DNA of 64,000 nucleotides from Vagococcus carniphilus (GCF_014397115.1 NZ_CP060720.1:636001-700000); one strand, 5' to 3'; numbered from the stretch's first letter, positions 36,884 through 45,257 are shown. The notes: generated by a model not told the origin, from the sequence alone. Numbers and translations are program-made.

Positions 36884-38611
36884 ATGACACAAAAATTATC
36901 TTTTAACTGTACTTTTAAAGAAAGCAAACCAGAAGAAAGACTAGAGAAAAAGTTAGAATCTGTTGTTTTCAATCCAAAATTTCAAAGTAAAATTAGCTCT
37001 TTAGAAAGTGAATATGATCAAATCATTGAAAAGAAAAATGAGATTGAAGAAACAATTATTCATGAACTGTACAGTGAAAAAAAAGAATTGGTAGGAGATT
37101 TTGATCAACTAAAATTTGAAATAGAATTTTTAAAACAAGATGTCCATCATTATAAAAAACTAGTAAAAACATTAGATAAACAAAATATCGCTTTTAAAAA
37201 AGAAGTGGCTGATAACATAAACGGTTTGAATGTTTTAGCGCAAAAGCTAAAAGATATTGATTCAGAAATTGAAACAATATCTAGAAGAATAGCGCGTGTT
37301 CAAAGAATTTTAGCTTTAGATGAATCTAAATTAAATAATTTAGATAAATTTACAGATACTGCAGCTACTTTAATTGAAAATGTCTCAAGTAGGAAAATAA
37401 AACTTCAAGAACTTGAAATGAATAAAAAGAAATCTGTTGAAAGAAAATTTGCTTTTGAGGATTATTTAGCCAATGAAAAAGAAGCAGTGGGTCAATTAAT
37501 AGATGTTCTTCAAGAATTTGATGCGAATAATCAATTAAAGAAAAGAGAAATTGAAGAAGAAATAAAACAAGCAGAAATGAGAATTGAACAAGCTATCGAC
37601 GAAAGAGAAACCTTATCAAGTCAAAAGGAATATATTGAAAGTCGCTTGTTTGATTTGAATGGTAATTCAAGAGGTATTATGAGTAATATACTGAAGAATG
37701 AAGCCTATGTTTTAATCACAGAAGAGTTGCCTAAAAAATTAAATCAAGCAGAAGCTGATTCAATTAGAGCGTGGAATACATTATTACAACTGAATAATAA
37801 TGTTAAAATTGGAACATTGGATTTTGATTCAGAAATCATGCCTACTGTGATTCGTTACAAACAATTAGGTTGGTTGCCACAAAATGTTCGAATTTATAAT
37901 TTGTTTAATGATTTACTAGGTGTAAAAAAATCACGTTCAGTTAGTAAAGAGCAGATGAATCACAGAAAAGAATCTTTACTTCCATTTTTTGCTAAGGAAG
38001 AAGATGGTGTGAAGTATTACTATGATTTAAAGGAAAATACAACATTAACTGTAAGAGAACAGACAGAAGATAATTTAGAGTACTACCATTTTGTAAATGA
38101 TAGAAAAGAATATGTTGAAGTTTATGATGCAGGGAGCATCGTAATGGATCGAGAGATTGTTGAAGGTGGAGACGAAGTTCAGCGATACTATGATATTAAT
38201 GGTGAAGTAGCCTTAACGATTAAGTTAGTAGCTAAAGAATTAGAATATATTAGATATCAAGATATTCAATTTAGAACACATCAAGAGTTACTTATTTATT
38301 GGTTAACCCATTTTATTGAAAAAGACGGCGTGATCAATTTAATCATTGATCAAAAATCTCAATTATTTATCGATAGAGACTTATTTAAACAAAATGGTAT
38401 TAATCTTGTGCCACTTATTCAAGAGGTTGATAAAAAGGAAGATATGCATCGATTTATAGTAGAAAATCATTTTGAAGAAATATTTGTACTAAATCGTAAT
38501 GTCTTTAATAGCATTGAGTCTCTTCTGAATGAAGATTGCTTAATCAGAGTGCTTGAGGGAAATAAAGAAATTTATCCTGCCAAACCTCAAATTATAGTAG
38601 ATAGTCAATAA
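36884..38611 (+). CDS. Coiled-coil protein with truncated GtfA-like N-domain
   Basis: A 575-residue cytosolic protein with no signal peptide. Residues about 35-270 are coiled coil. Residues about 376-520 look like the beta-meander and adjoining part of the GT-B N-domain of the glycosyltransferase two genes upstream: it has RYYDINGE-like strands, RTHQELLIYWL (near 464) matching DEWQAFFLDEL, and INLVPLIQEVD (506) matching IKLIPVIHSVH. It then ends at 575 without an E-x7-E catalytic domain. I infer a non-catalytic GtfB-like partner that presents the adhesin. The alignment was by eye. The gene follows the adhesin by 64 bases. Confidence 0.7.
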   Translation: MTQKLSFNCTFKESKPEERLEKKLESVVFNPKFQSKISSLESEYDQIIEKKNEIEETIIHELYSEKKELVGDFDQLKFEIEFLKQDVHHYKKLVKTLDKQNIAFKKEVADNINGLNVLAQKLKDIDSEIETISRRIARVQRILALDESKLNNLDKFTDTAATLIENVSSRKIKLQELEMNKKKSVERKFAFEDYLANEKEAVGQLIDVLQEFDANNQLKKREIEEEIKQAEMRIEQAIDERETLSSQKEYIESRLFDLNGNSRGIMSNILKNEAYVLITEELPKKLNQAEADSIRAWNTLLQLNNNVKIGTLDFDSEIMPTVIRYKQLGWLPQNVRIYNLFNDLLGVKKSRSVSKEQMNHRKESLLPFFAKEEDGVKYYYDLKENTTLTVREQTEDNLEYYHFVNDRKEYVEVYDAGSIVMDREIVEGGDEVQRYYDINGEVALTIKLVAKELEYIRYQDIQFRTHQELLIYWLTHFIEKDGVINLIIDQKSQLFIDRDLFKQNGINLVPLIQEVDKKEDMHRFIVENHFEEIFVLNRNVFNSIESLLNEDCLIRVLEGNKEIYPAKPQIIVDSQ

Positions 38612-38633
38612 AAAAATTAATTGTAATAAAAAT

Positions 38634-38679
38634 AAACTGGGATAAGAAATAGTTTTCTATTTTTTATCTCAGTTTTTTT
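38634..38679 (+). terminator. Terminator at the end of the adhesin locus
   Basis: AAACTGGGATAA...AATAG pairs with CTATT...TTATCTCAGTTT, followed by a T-run. Confidence 0.85.
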
Positions 38680-38693
38680 CTTGAGAATTTTAC

Positions 38694-38767
38694 TTATCAA
38701 CATATAGTAAGAACGAAATAAGAACAAACACCATATATTGTGGATAACCCTGTTGATATGTGTATAA
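38694..38767. promoter_or_regulatory. DnaA-box-like cluster
   Basis: In a 351-base gene-free stretch there are matches to the DnaA box TTWTNCACA or close variants: TTATCAACA (38694-38702), TGTGGATAA (38739-38747, reverse of TTATCCACA), TGTTGATAT (38751-38759) and TGTGTATAA (38759-38767, reverse of TTATACACA). Two are exact. The rest of the stretch holds the terminator before it and the ahpC promoter after it. No dnaA or dnaN gene is near. Confidence 0.5.
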
Positions 38768-38882
38768 CTTATTATTTCAACTTAAAAAATATGTTCTTCA
38801 TTCTCAGTAACTGTATTTACTTGATAATCAATTGAAATGTTGAGTTAAAAGGGTTTTTAGAGGTTATTATTTATTTTTTTAT

Positions 38883-38897
38883 TTATAATAATTCTTT
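38883..38897 (+). promoter_or_regulatory. Candidate PerR box upstream of ahpC
   Basis: TTATAATAATTCTTT matches 12 of 15 positions of the PerR operator TTATAATNATTATAA, and its end touches the -35 hexamer of the ahpC promoter, a position expected for peroxide-relieved repression. Confidence 0.5.
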
Positions 38898-38925
38898 TGA
38901 CAAAGTAATTTTAGTTTGGTAGGAT
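38897..38925 (+). promoter_or_regulatory. ahpC promoter
   Basis: TTGACA (38897-38902), 17-base spacer, TAGGAT (38920-38925); transcription should start about 30 bases before the ribosome site AGGAGG. Confidence 0.75.
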
Positions 38926-38961
38926 AATAGTGTAATAAATAACAAACAGGAGGAATTTTTA

Positions 38962-39528
38962 ATGTCTAACATGATTAATACTGAATTATTTGAATTTCAA
39001 GCAGATGCTTATCGTCAAGGTGAGTTTGTAACCGTAAATAAAGAAGATGTTGTTGGTAAATGGAGTATTTTCTTTTTCTATCCAGCAGATTTTTCTTTTG
39101 TTTGTCCAACTGAACTAGGAGATCTACAAGATCACTATGAAAAAATTAAAGAATTAGACTGTGAAGTTTACTCAGTTTCTACAGATAGCCACTTTGTTCA
39201 CAAAGCATGGGCAGATGCAACAGATACAATTGGAAAAATCGAATATACGATGTTAGCAGATCCAAGTGGTAAAATTTCTCGCTTCTTTGAAGTATTAGAT
39301 GAAGATGCAGGTCAAGCGTTTAGAGGATCATTCATTGTTAACCCACGTGGCGAAATTAAGGCATATGAAATCCATGATATGGGAATTGGTCGTAATGCAG
39401 AAGAATTAGTTCGTAAATTAGAAGCAGCTATTTTTGTTGAAGAACATGGCGATAAAGTATGTCCGGCAAACTGGAAACCAGGTGAAGATACAATTGCACC
39501 AAGTTTAGATTTAGTTGGTAAAATTTAG
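38962..39528 (+). CDS. ahpC: Alkyl hydroperoxide reductase subunit AhpC
   Basis: A 188-residue typical 2-Cys peroxiredoxin: peroxidatic Cys in FSFVCPTEL (about residue 47-55) and resolving Cys in VCPANWKPG near residue 166. It reduces H2O2 and organic hydroperoxides in the cytosol and is recycled by the AhpF-type reductase encoded 79 bases downstream. Strong AGGAGG ribosome site. A PerR-like box at its promoter suggests induction by peroxide. A hairpin follows, so ahpF may receive less transcript. Confidence 0.98.
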   Translation: MSNMINTELFEFQADAYRQGEFVTVNKEDVVGKWSIFFFYPADFSFVCPTELGDLQDHYEKIKELDCEVYSVSTDSHFVHKAWADATDTIGKIEYTMLADPSGKISRFFEVLDEDAGQAFRGSFIVNPRGEIKAYEIHDMGIGRNAEELVRKLEAAIFVEEHGDKVCPANWKPGEDTIAPSLDLVGKI

Positions 39529-39552
39529 TCGTTTTGAAAATAGAATAAATTT

Positions 39553-39587
39553 AAAAGAGGTTGACGCTAATGGTCAGTCTCTTTTTT
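39553..39587 (+). terminator. Hairpin between ahpC and ahpF
   Basis: AGAGGTTGAC (39556-39565) pairs with GTCAGTCTCT (39573-39582) with one bulge, then a T-run. Probably a partial terminator in the operon. Confidence 0.75.
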
Positions 39588-39607
39588 AAAGAGAGGATAT
39601 TAATTAG

Positions 39608-41284
39608 ATGACAGAAAAAATCTATGATTTAGCCATTATTGGTGCAGGAGCAGCCGCTTTATCAGCAGGTATTTATGCTGGAAGATCTATGTTAGATACA
39701 ATTATTATCGAGAAGGATAAAATTGGTGGGCAAACAGTAACAACGTCAACTATTGCCAATTATCCAGGTGTAAAAGATGCAACTGGACCAGCTTTAATTG
39801 AAGAAATGCGTGAACAAGCTGAAATTTTTGGTTGTGAATTCACTACTAAAGAAATCGTTGAAACTAAACTAGTTGATGATGTAAAAGTTTTAGTAGACAA
39901 AAATGGCCAAGAAATTAAAGCATATGCTGTCATTGTTGCAACAGGAACTTCTAGAAATAAGATTGGTTTCCCAGGAGAAATCGAATATACAGGCCGTGGA
40001 ATTGCGTATTGCTCAACATGTGATGGTGAGTTATTTACAGGTATGGATGTATTCGTTTTAGGTGGAGGATTTGCAGCAGCAGAAGAATCTGTTTATCTAA
40101 CAAGATATGCTAAAAAAGTACACATGATTATTAGAGAGCCTGACTTTACTTGTGCTCCAGCTACAGCTAACCTAGCTAAAGAGCATCCAAATATTGAAAT
40201 TACATATAACACAGAAGTTAAAGAAATTTCTGGTGATGGCGTTTTACAAAAAGCTGTTTTTGTTAACAATGAAACAGGAGAAGAATCAGTTTTTGAAGCA
40301 TCAGAAGAAGATGGCTCATTTGGTATGTTTGTTTTTGCGGGAAGTAGTCCAAATACAAAACTGGTGAAAGAACAGCTTGAGTTAGATGGTCGTGGATTTG
40401 TTCCAACAAATGATAACATGGAAACTAATATCGAAGGTGTTTATGCAGCTGGAGATTTACGTGTGAAAGAACTTCGTCAAATCGTAACAGCAACTTCTGA
40501 TGGTGCAATTGCAGCAACAAAAGCGCAACAATACGTTGAGAAATTAAAAGAAAAATTAGGGATTGAAGTAACAGTTATTGCTAAACCAAAAGAAACTAAG
40601 AAAGCTCAACCAAAAGAAGTGAAGAAAGAAACTTCTAATCAAAATACAAGTGGTGGTTGGTTCCCAGACGCGATGAAGGAACAACTAAAAGGAATCTTTG
40701 GCAAATTAACAAAATCAGTTACCTTACTTCATGTATTAGATGCGAGCAATCCAAAATCGGTTGAATTGGCAAGCTTTGCTAAAGAATTTTCAAGTCTAAG
40801 TGACAAGATGATTTACCGTTCAGTGGATAAAGGTGAAGATGTTGCTTTAGAAGAAAGCATTCAATTAACACGTATGCCATCTTTAGCTATCTTAAATGAA
40901 AATGATGAATTCACTGGTATTAAATTTAGTGGCATTCCAAGTGGTCACGAACTAAATTCATTGGTTCTTGCAGTTTATAATGTAGGTAGCCAAGGTCAAG
41001 AGATTGATGCAGCAGTTAAAGAAAGAATTGAGCAACTGAAAGTAAATAAAATTGAGATTTGCGTGTCATTAACGTGTCACTTATGTCCAGATGTAGTAGC
41101 AGCATGCCAACGAATTGCTTCTATTAACCATAATGTGACAGCTGAAATGATTGATACAAGTCTTTTCCCAGAGTTGAAAAAAGAAAAGAAAATCATGAGT
41201 GTTCCAGCAATGATTATTAATGGTGAAAAAGTAGTATTTGGTTCTAAAAATATGGATGAAATACTAGCAGAATTAGAAAATTAA
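39608..41284 (+). CDS. ahpF: AhpF-type NADH-peroxiredoxin reductase, domains permuted
   Basis: A 558-residue flavoenzyme. The FAD/NAD thioredoxin reductase-like part comes first (about 1-312), with GAGAAAL (dinucleotide fold), redox pair C135STC138 and GDLR near 283. After a lysine-rich linker a tandem thioredoxin-fold region (about 350-558) follows, with redox pair C490HLC493. In classical AhpF the thioredoxin-fold region is N-terminal, so the order is swapped. The active-site motifs are complete and it follows ahpC, so it should reduce AhpC using NADH. A plain thioredoxin reductase would lack the C-terminal part. Confidence 0.92.
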   Translation: MTEKIYDLAIIGAGAAALSAGIYAGRSMLDTIIIEKDKIGGQTVTTSTIANYPGVKDATGPALIEEMREQAEIFGCEFTTKEIVETKLVDDVKVLVDKNGQEIKAYAVIVATGTSRNKIGFPGEIEYTGRGIAYCSTCDGELFTGMDVFVLGGGFAAAEESVYLTRYAKKVHMIIREPDFTCAPATANLAKEHPNIEITYNTEVKEISGDGVLQKAVFVNNETGEESVFEASEEDGSFGMFVFAGSSPNTKLVKEQLELDGRGFVPTNDNMETNIEGVYAAGDLRVKELRQIVTATSDGAIAATKAQQYVEKLKEKLGIEVTVIAKPKETKKAQPKEVKKETSNQNTSGGWFPDAMKEQLKGIFGKLTKSVTLLHVLDASNPKSVELASFAKEFSSLSDKMIYRSVDKGEDVALEESIQLTRMPSLAILNENDEFTGIKFSGIPSGHELNSLVLAVYNVGSQGQEIDAAVKERIEQLKVNKIEICVSLTCHLCPDVVAACQRIASINHNVTAEMIDTSLFPELKKEKKIMSVPAMIINGEKVVFGSKNMDEILAELEN

Positions 41285-41291
41285 ACATTAG

Positions 41292-41340
41292 AAGAAGCTA
41301 TAGTAAAAAGGATAAACTCTTTTGCTATAGCTTCTTTTTT
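41292..41340 (+). terminator. Terminator of ahpF
   Basis: GAAGCTATAG (41294-41303) pairs with CTATAGCTTC (41325-41334) over a 21-base loop, with a T-run. Confidence 0.85.
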
Positions 41341-41372
41341 GTTTAATTAATCATTAAAAAATAATGAGAGTA

Positions 41373-41381
41373 TGGTATACT
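41373..41381 (+). promoter_or_regulatory. Extended -10 promoter of thrC
   Basis: TGGTATACT is an extended -10 element 31 bases before the thrC ATG; ATTAAA at 41353-41358 is a poor -35 at a 17-base spacing. Confidence 0.5.
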
Positions 41382-41412
41382 TTTTAAAAGTCTTTTTATG
41401 GAGGTTTGTTAA

Positions 41413-42873
41413 ATGATGTATCAAAGTACACGAGATAAAAATGAAAGAGTAACAGCTTCAAAAGCCATATTAAACGGTTTAGCAAGTAAGGGAGGCTTAT
41501 ACATTCCAGAAAAATTCCCTACCATTTTAATAACTGAAGAAACATTTTTACAACAAACCTATCAAGAATTAGCTTATAAAATTATGCAGCCACTGTTAGC
41601 TGATTTTTCAGAAGAAGAGTTAAAAAAATGTATTTCAGAAGCTTATAATGATAAATTTACTGATAAAAAAATAGCACCTTTAAATAAACAAGGAGCTGAT
41701 TACTATCTAGAACTATTTCACGGTCCAACGTTAGCTTTTAAAGATATGGCGTTGTCTATTTTACCTTACTTGATGACAACAGCTTTAAAAAAACAAGAAG
41801 TAGATCAAGAAATCGTTATTTTAACAGCAACATCTGGTGATACTGGAAAAGCTGCAATGGAAGGATTTTCTAATGTTAAAGGAACTAAAATAATTGTGTT
41901 TTACCCAAAAGATGGAGTAAGTGATATTCAAGAAAAGCAAATGTTAACTCAAAGAGGTGACAACACTTTTGTCGTTGGGATTGATGGCAATTTCGATGAC
42001 GCTCAGACTTCTGTTAAGCAGATGTTTGAAGACCAAGAATTAGAAGAACTATTGAATCAGCATCATATGCAATTTTCTTCAGCTAATTCTATTAATATTG
42101 GTCGTTTGGTCCCACAAATTGTTTACTATTTTTATGGATATCAACAACTTGTTAAAAGAGGAGAAATCGAGTTAGGTGAGAAAATAAATGTGTCTGTTCC
42201 AACGGGTAACTTTGGAAATATTTTAGCTAGTTACTATGCTAAAAAAATGGGGTTACCAATTAACCGATTAATTTGTGCTTCAAACAGAAATAAAGTGTTA
42301 ACTGATTTTTTTAATACAGGAAGTTATTTAAAAAACAGAGATTTCTTTGTGACGAACTCTCCTTCAATGGATATATTAGTCTCAAGTAACTTAGAAAGGT
42401 TGTTATTTGAAGTTGTGGATAAAGACAATAGCCGCTTGAATAATTTAATGTATGATCTGAAGCAACAAGGTAACTATCATTTATTGGAAATAGAAAAAAA
42501 TAAATTGGAAGATTTCTACGCAGGATTTGCTGAAGAAGAAGAAATCGAAGAAGTCATTCAACAAGTCTTTATGGAATCAAGTTATGTGATTGATCCTCAT
42601 ACAGCAGTAGCTAAAAAAGTAGCAGATGATTATAGAAAAATGGAAAAAGAGCCTTTAAAAATGATGATTGTTTCAACAGCAAGTCCCTATAAATTCCCGG
42701 CTTGTTTTATCGGTCCAAATCACGAAGGAAAAGAAGTAGCAGTGCTACACGAAAAAACGCAATTACCAATTCCTAAAGTGATAGAAGAGCTTGATAAATT
42801 ACCAATACGCCATGAGACAAATATTAAAACAAGGGACATGAAACAAACCGTCTTAAGCCTTTTAAATCTTTAA
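41413..42873 (+). CDS. thrC: Threonine synthase
   Basis: A 486-residue PLP enzyme that turns O-phosphohomoserine into threonine. The PLP lysine is in GPTLAFKDMALS, and the phosphate-binding ATSGDTGKAA lies downstream; the C-terminal region (HTAVAKKVADDY) matches the longer class of threonine synthase. GGAGGT precedes two adjacent ATG codons; either may be used. It is isolated from hom and thrB, but aspartate kinase lies about 6 kb further on in the opposite direction. Confidence 0.96.
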   Translation: MMYQSTRDKNERVTASKAILNGLASKGGLYIPEKFPTILITEETFLQQTYQELAYKIMQPLLADFSEEELKKCISEAYNDKFTDKKIAPLNKQGADYYLELFHGPTLAFKDMALSILPYLMTTALKKQEVDQEIVILTATSGDTGKAAMEGFSNVKGTKIIVFYPKDGVSDIQEKQMLTQRGDNTFVVGIDGNFDDAQTSVKQMFEDQELEELLNQHHMQFSSANSINIGRLVPQIVYYFYGYQQLVKRGEIELGEKINVSVPTGNFGNILASYYAKKMGLPINRLICASNRNKVLTDFFNTGSYLKNRDFFVTNSPSMDILVSSNLERLLFEVVDKDNSRLNNLMYDLKQQGNYHLLEIEKNKLEDFYAGFAEEEEIEEVIQQVFMESSYVIDPHTAVAKKVADDYRKMEKEPLKMMIVSTASPYKFPACFIGPNHEGKEVAVLHEKTQLPIPKVIEELDKLPIRHETNIKTRDMKQTVLSLLNL

Positions 42874-42907
42874 AGAGGCAATCGTCTCCTTTTATGATGA
42901 TGTTTGT

Positions 42908-42913
42908 TATAAT
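42908..42913 (+). promoter_or_regulatory. -10 element of the DUF72 gene
   Basis: TATAAT, 20 bases before the ATG at 42933. No convincing -35 is seen. Its place argues against the longer frame from 42894. Confidence 0.4.
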
Positions 42914-42932
42914 AAGTATTGAGGTGAAGCAA

Positions 42933-43760
42933 ATGATTCAGATTGGTATGACAACTTTTGTTGAGCATGGTAGTTTATTAAATAAACCTAAGTTAACAAT
43001 AGAAGAGTATGCTTCTTATTTTCCGATTGTGGAATTAGATACTTGTTTTTACGGCATTAAGTCAGAAAAGACAAGTCAAAATTGGGTAAATAAAACACCA
43101 GAAACATTTCAATTTATTGTGAAAGCTTATAAAGGAATGACAAGACATAGTAGTTGGGATGATTATTATACAAGTGAAAAAGAAATGTTTTTAGCTTATG
43201 AAAATTTTCTATCACCTTTAAAACAGGCAGGGAAATTAAGTGCTATTCTTTTTCAATTTCCTGCAAGTTTCAAGTGTACCAAAGAAAATGTGAACTACTT
43301 AAGACAGATAAGAGTTTATTATCCAAACGAACCAATTTCTATTGAATTTAGAAATGGCAGTTGGTATGACGAAAAGATGAAGGAATCGATGATTAAGTTT
43401 ATGAAGGAGCATCAGTTTTCATTAGTTATTGTCGATCAGCCTCAAGTTGCTCTTCACTCAGTTCCTTTTGATTTATCGGTAACTAATCCAGATTTTGTTT
43501 TTGTCAGACTTCATGGTAGAAATAAAGGGAATTGGCTGGATGATAGTGAGGACTGGCGAAAAAAGAGAAATCTTTACTGTTATTCAAAAGAAGAGTTAAA
43601 AGAGTTGAGTGACGTTTTAAAGGGGATAAAAGCAAAAAATATTGCAGTTATTTTTAATAATAACTCTGCAGGGGACGCAGCCCCTAATGGAATGATACTA
43701 AAACAAATACTAGGCGTTGAATACGAAGGGCTAAATCCAAATCAAACGTCTTTATTCTAA
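42933..43760 (+). CDS. DUF72 family protein
   Basis: A 275-residue TIM-barrel-type DUF72 protein: IQIGMTTFVEHG start, VVELDTCFYG, SIEFRNGSWYD and VRLHGRNKGNWL are family signatures. Function is not established; some members have been linked to sugar or tRNA-related processes without proof. ATG 42933 follows GAGGTG. Thirteen bases separate it from the HAD gene, suggesting one operon through to the NTP pyrophosphohydrolase-like gene. Confidence 0.9.
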   Translation: MIQIGMTTFVEHGSLLNKPKLTIEEYASYFPIVELDTCFYGIKSEKTSQNWVNKTPETFQFIVKAYKGMTRHSSWDDYYTSEKEMFLAYENFLSPLKQAGKLSAILFQFPASFKCTKENVNYLRQIRVYYPNEPISIEFRNGSWYDEKMKESMIKFMKEHQFSLVIVDQPQVALHSVPFDLSVTNPDFVFVRLHGRNKGNWLDDSEDWRKKRNLYCYSKEELKELSDVLKGIKAKNIAVIFNNNSAGDAAPNGMILKQILGVEYEGLNPNQTSLF

Positions 43761-43773
43761 AGGAGAGAGTTCG

Positions 43774-44616
43774 ATGATTAAAGCAGCTTTTTTTGATATT
43801 GATGGCACACTATTGACAAGTGACGCAGAAGTCTTACCTTCAACGTCAAGAGCAATTGAAAAGTTACATCAAAATGATATTATTTGTTGTATTGCTTCTG
43901 GACGAGGACCTAAAAGAATCAGAAGTTTAGTAGGAAATTTGCCAATGGATGCGTATATTTTATACAATGGTCAAATTGTATTTTCCCATGACGCGGGTAT
44001 TTATGAGCATTATTTTACTCAAGAGACATTAGAGCGTTTAGCTATGTTTGGGGATGAGGAGAACCGTCAAATGATATTTGGTGGTCGAAAATCTTTTTAC
44101 GGAAGTAAGTCGATGAGAATGGGCCAAAGACGCTTGATAAAGCAGCTGTATCATTATTTTCCAGAAAAAGTATCTGCTAAAGAATTGGAGAAAATTTTGA
44201 AAAAATGGCAGATTTTTCCTAAAGCTGATAATCGTTTTATGTCTTTACCGATTTTCTCTCAACCAATTTATCAATGTGTCTTACTTAGTCCAGAAAGTGA
44301 AACAAAACGACTAGAAGAAATGTTTCCAGATTGTCACTTTACCAGATCAAACCCTTATTCAGTAGATGTTATTCCAAAAGGTGGCTCTAAAATAGTTGGG
44401 ATTCAAAAAACGTTAGAATATTATGGTATCAAACAAGAAGAAGCAATCGCTTTTGGAGATAGTTGGAATGATACAGAGATGCTAAAAGAAGTTGGTATTG
44501 GCGTTGCTATGGGAAATGCTAACGAAGATATTAAAGAATTAGCGGATTACATAACTGATACTAATAACAATGATGGCATTATGAAAGCTTTACAAGAGTT
44601 AAAAATTATTAGATAG
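43774..44616 (+). CDS. Cof-type HAD phosphatase
   Basis: A 280-residue HAD hydrolase with motif I FDIDGTLLTS at the N-terminus, motif II ASGRGP, a C2 cap and motif IV FGDSWNDTEM. Cof-type enzymes dephosphorylate sugar phosphates, PLP or FMN; specificity cannot be inferred. AAAGGAGAG ribosome site. It lies in a compact three-gene run with DUF72 and the MazG-like gene. Confidence 0.93.
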   Translation: MIKAAFFDIDGTLLTSDAEVLPSTSRAIEKLHQNDIICCIASGRGPKRIRSLVGNLPMDAYILYNGQIVFSHDAGIYEHYFTQETLERLAMFGDEENRQMIFGGRKSFYGSKSMRMGQRRLIKQLYHYFPEKVSAKELEKILKKWQIFPKADNRFMSLPIFSQPIYQCVLLSPESETKRLEEMFPDCHFTRSNPYSVDVIPKGGSKIVGIQKTLEYYGIKQEEAIAFGDSWNDTEMLKEVGIGVAMGNANEDIKELADYITDTNNNDGIMKALQELKIIR

Positions 44617-44630
44617 AAAGAGGTTCATGG

Positions 44631-45134
44631 ATGACAACACCTTTTGAAGAAGTTAAAGAATTTCACGCTCACTTTGATCCTGTTAACCACGATACAGTGA
44701 GAGCACTAAGTAAACAAGAAGCAGAATATCGTAGTGGTTTTAAGTTAGAAGAAATAATTGAATTCTTATATGCTGCTAATGGTGGTAATGAAAAAGAATT
44801 CAAAGAAAGTATTGCCTATTTAAAAGAAACATTAGATTCTGAAACAGAAAAAATACTTGAAAAAAATAAATCCGTTGAGCCTTTAACAGATGAAGTAGAT
44901 GCGTTGATTGATTTACTTTATTTTACTTACGGTTCATTTGTTATGATGAATGTTGATCCGACACCTATTTTTAGTATGGTTCATCAAGCTAATATGGGGA
45001 AACTTTTTCCAGATGGTAAACCACGTTATCATGAAGTAACTAAAAAAGTATTAAAACCAGAAAATTGGGAAGAAGATTATGCACCAGAACCTAAAATAAA
45101 AGCTGAAATCAAACGTCAAATAGAAAATAATTAA
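44631..45134 (+). CDS. All-alpha NTP pyrophosphohydrolase-like protein
   Basis: A 167-residue helical protein of the MazG/PRA-PH superfamily. The metal-binding pattern is visible: KLEEIIEFLYA and EVDALIDLLYFTYG provide the two paired acidic helices. Members hydrolyse nucleoside triphosphates or their modified forms. The substrate is unknown. GAGGTTC lies upstream. It closes the three-gene run and is followed by a strong bidirectional terminator. Confidence 0.82.
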   Translation: MTTPFEEVKEFHAHFDPVNHDTVRALSKQEAEYRSGFKLEEIIEFLYAANGGNEKEFKESIAYLKETLDSETEKILEKNKSVEPLTDEVDALIDLLYFTYGSFVMMNVDPTPIFSMVHQANMGKLFPDGKPRYHEVTKKVLKPENWEEDYAPEPKIKAEIKRQIENN

Positions 45135-45194
45135 TAAAAAAGTCCGCCAATCAATGTTTTTCTTTCATAAACATTATGTGGTGGACTTTTTTCT
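45135..45194. terminator. Bidirectional terminator
   Basis: AAAAGTCCGCCA pairs with TGGTGGACTTTT with an inner AATGTTT/AAACATT stem; A and T runs flank both sides. It separates convergent operons. A small open frame across it (45154-45345) is not a gene. Confidence 0.85.
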
Positions 45195-45257
45195 ATTTAA
45201 TTTTAAACCTAAAATTAAGAAAATTCTCAGTCACGCTGAAATTATTTTCTCAAAAAA

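Noticed and set aside
24966-38611. Accessory Sec (SecA2/SecY2) adhesin export locus
   Set aside because: The GT and adhesin suggested it, but no secA2, secY2 or asp genes lie in the window and the adhesin lacks an obvious KxYKxGKxW signal.
38694-38767. Chromosome or plasmid origin
   Set aside because: DnaA-like boxes are present, but dnaA, dnaN or a rep gene and an AT-rich unwinding repeat array are absent.
22319-38962. tRNA-Leu as integration site of a genomic island
   Set aside because: The adhesin region starts beside a tRNA gene, but there is no integrase and I found no repeat of the tRNA 3' end near the other edge.
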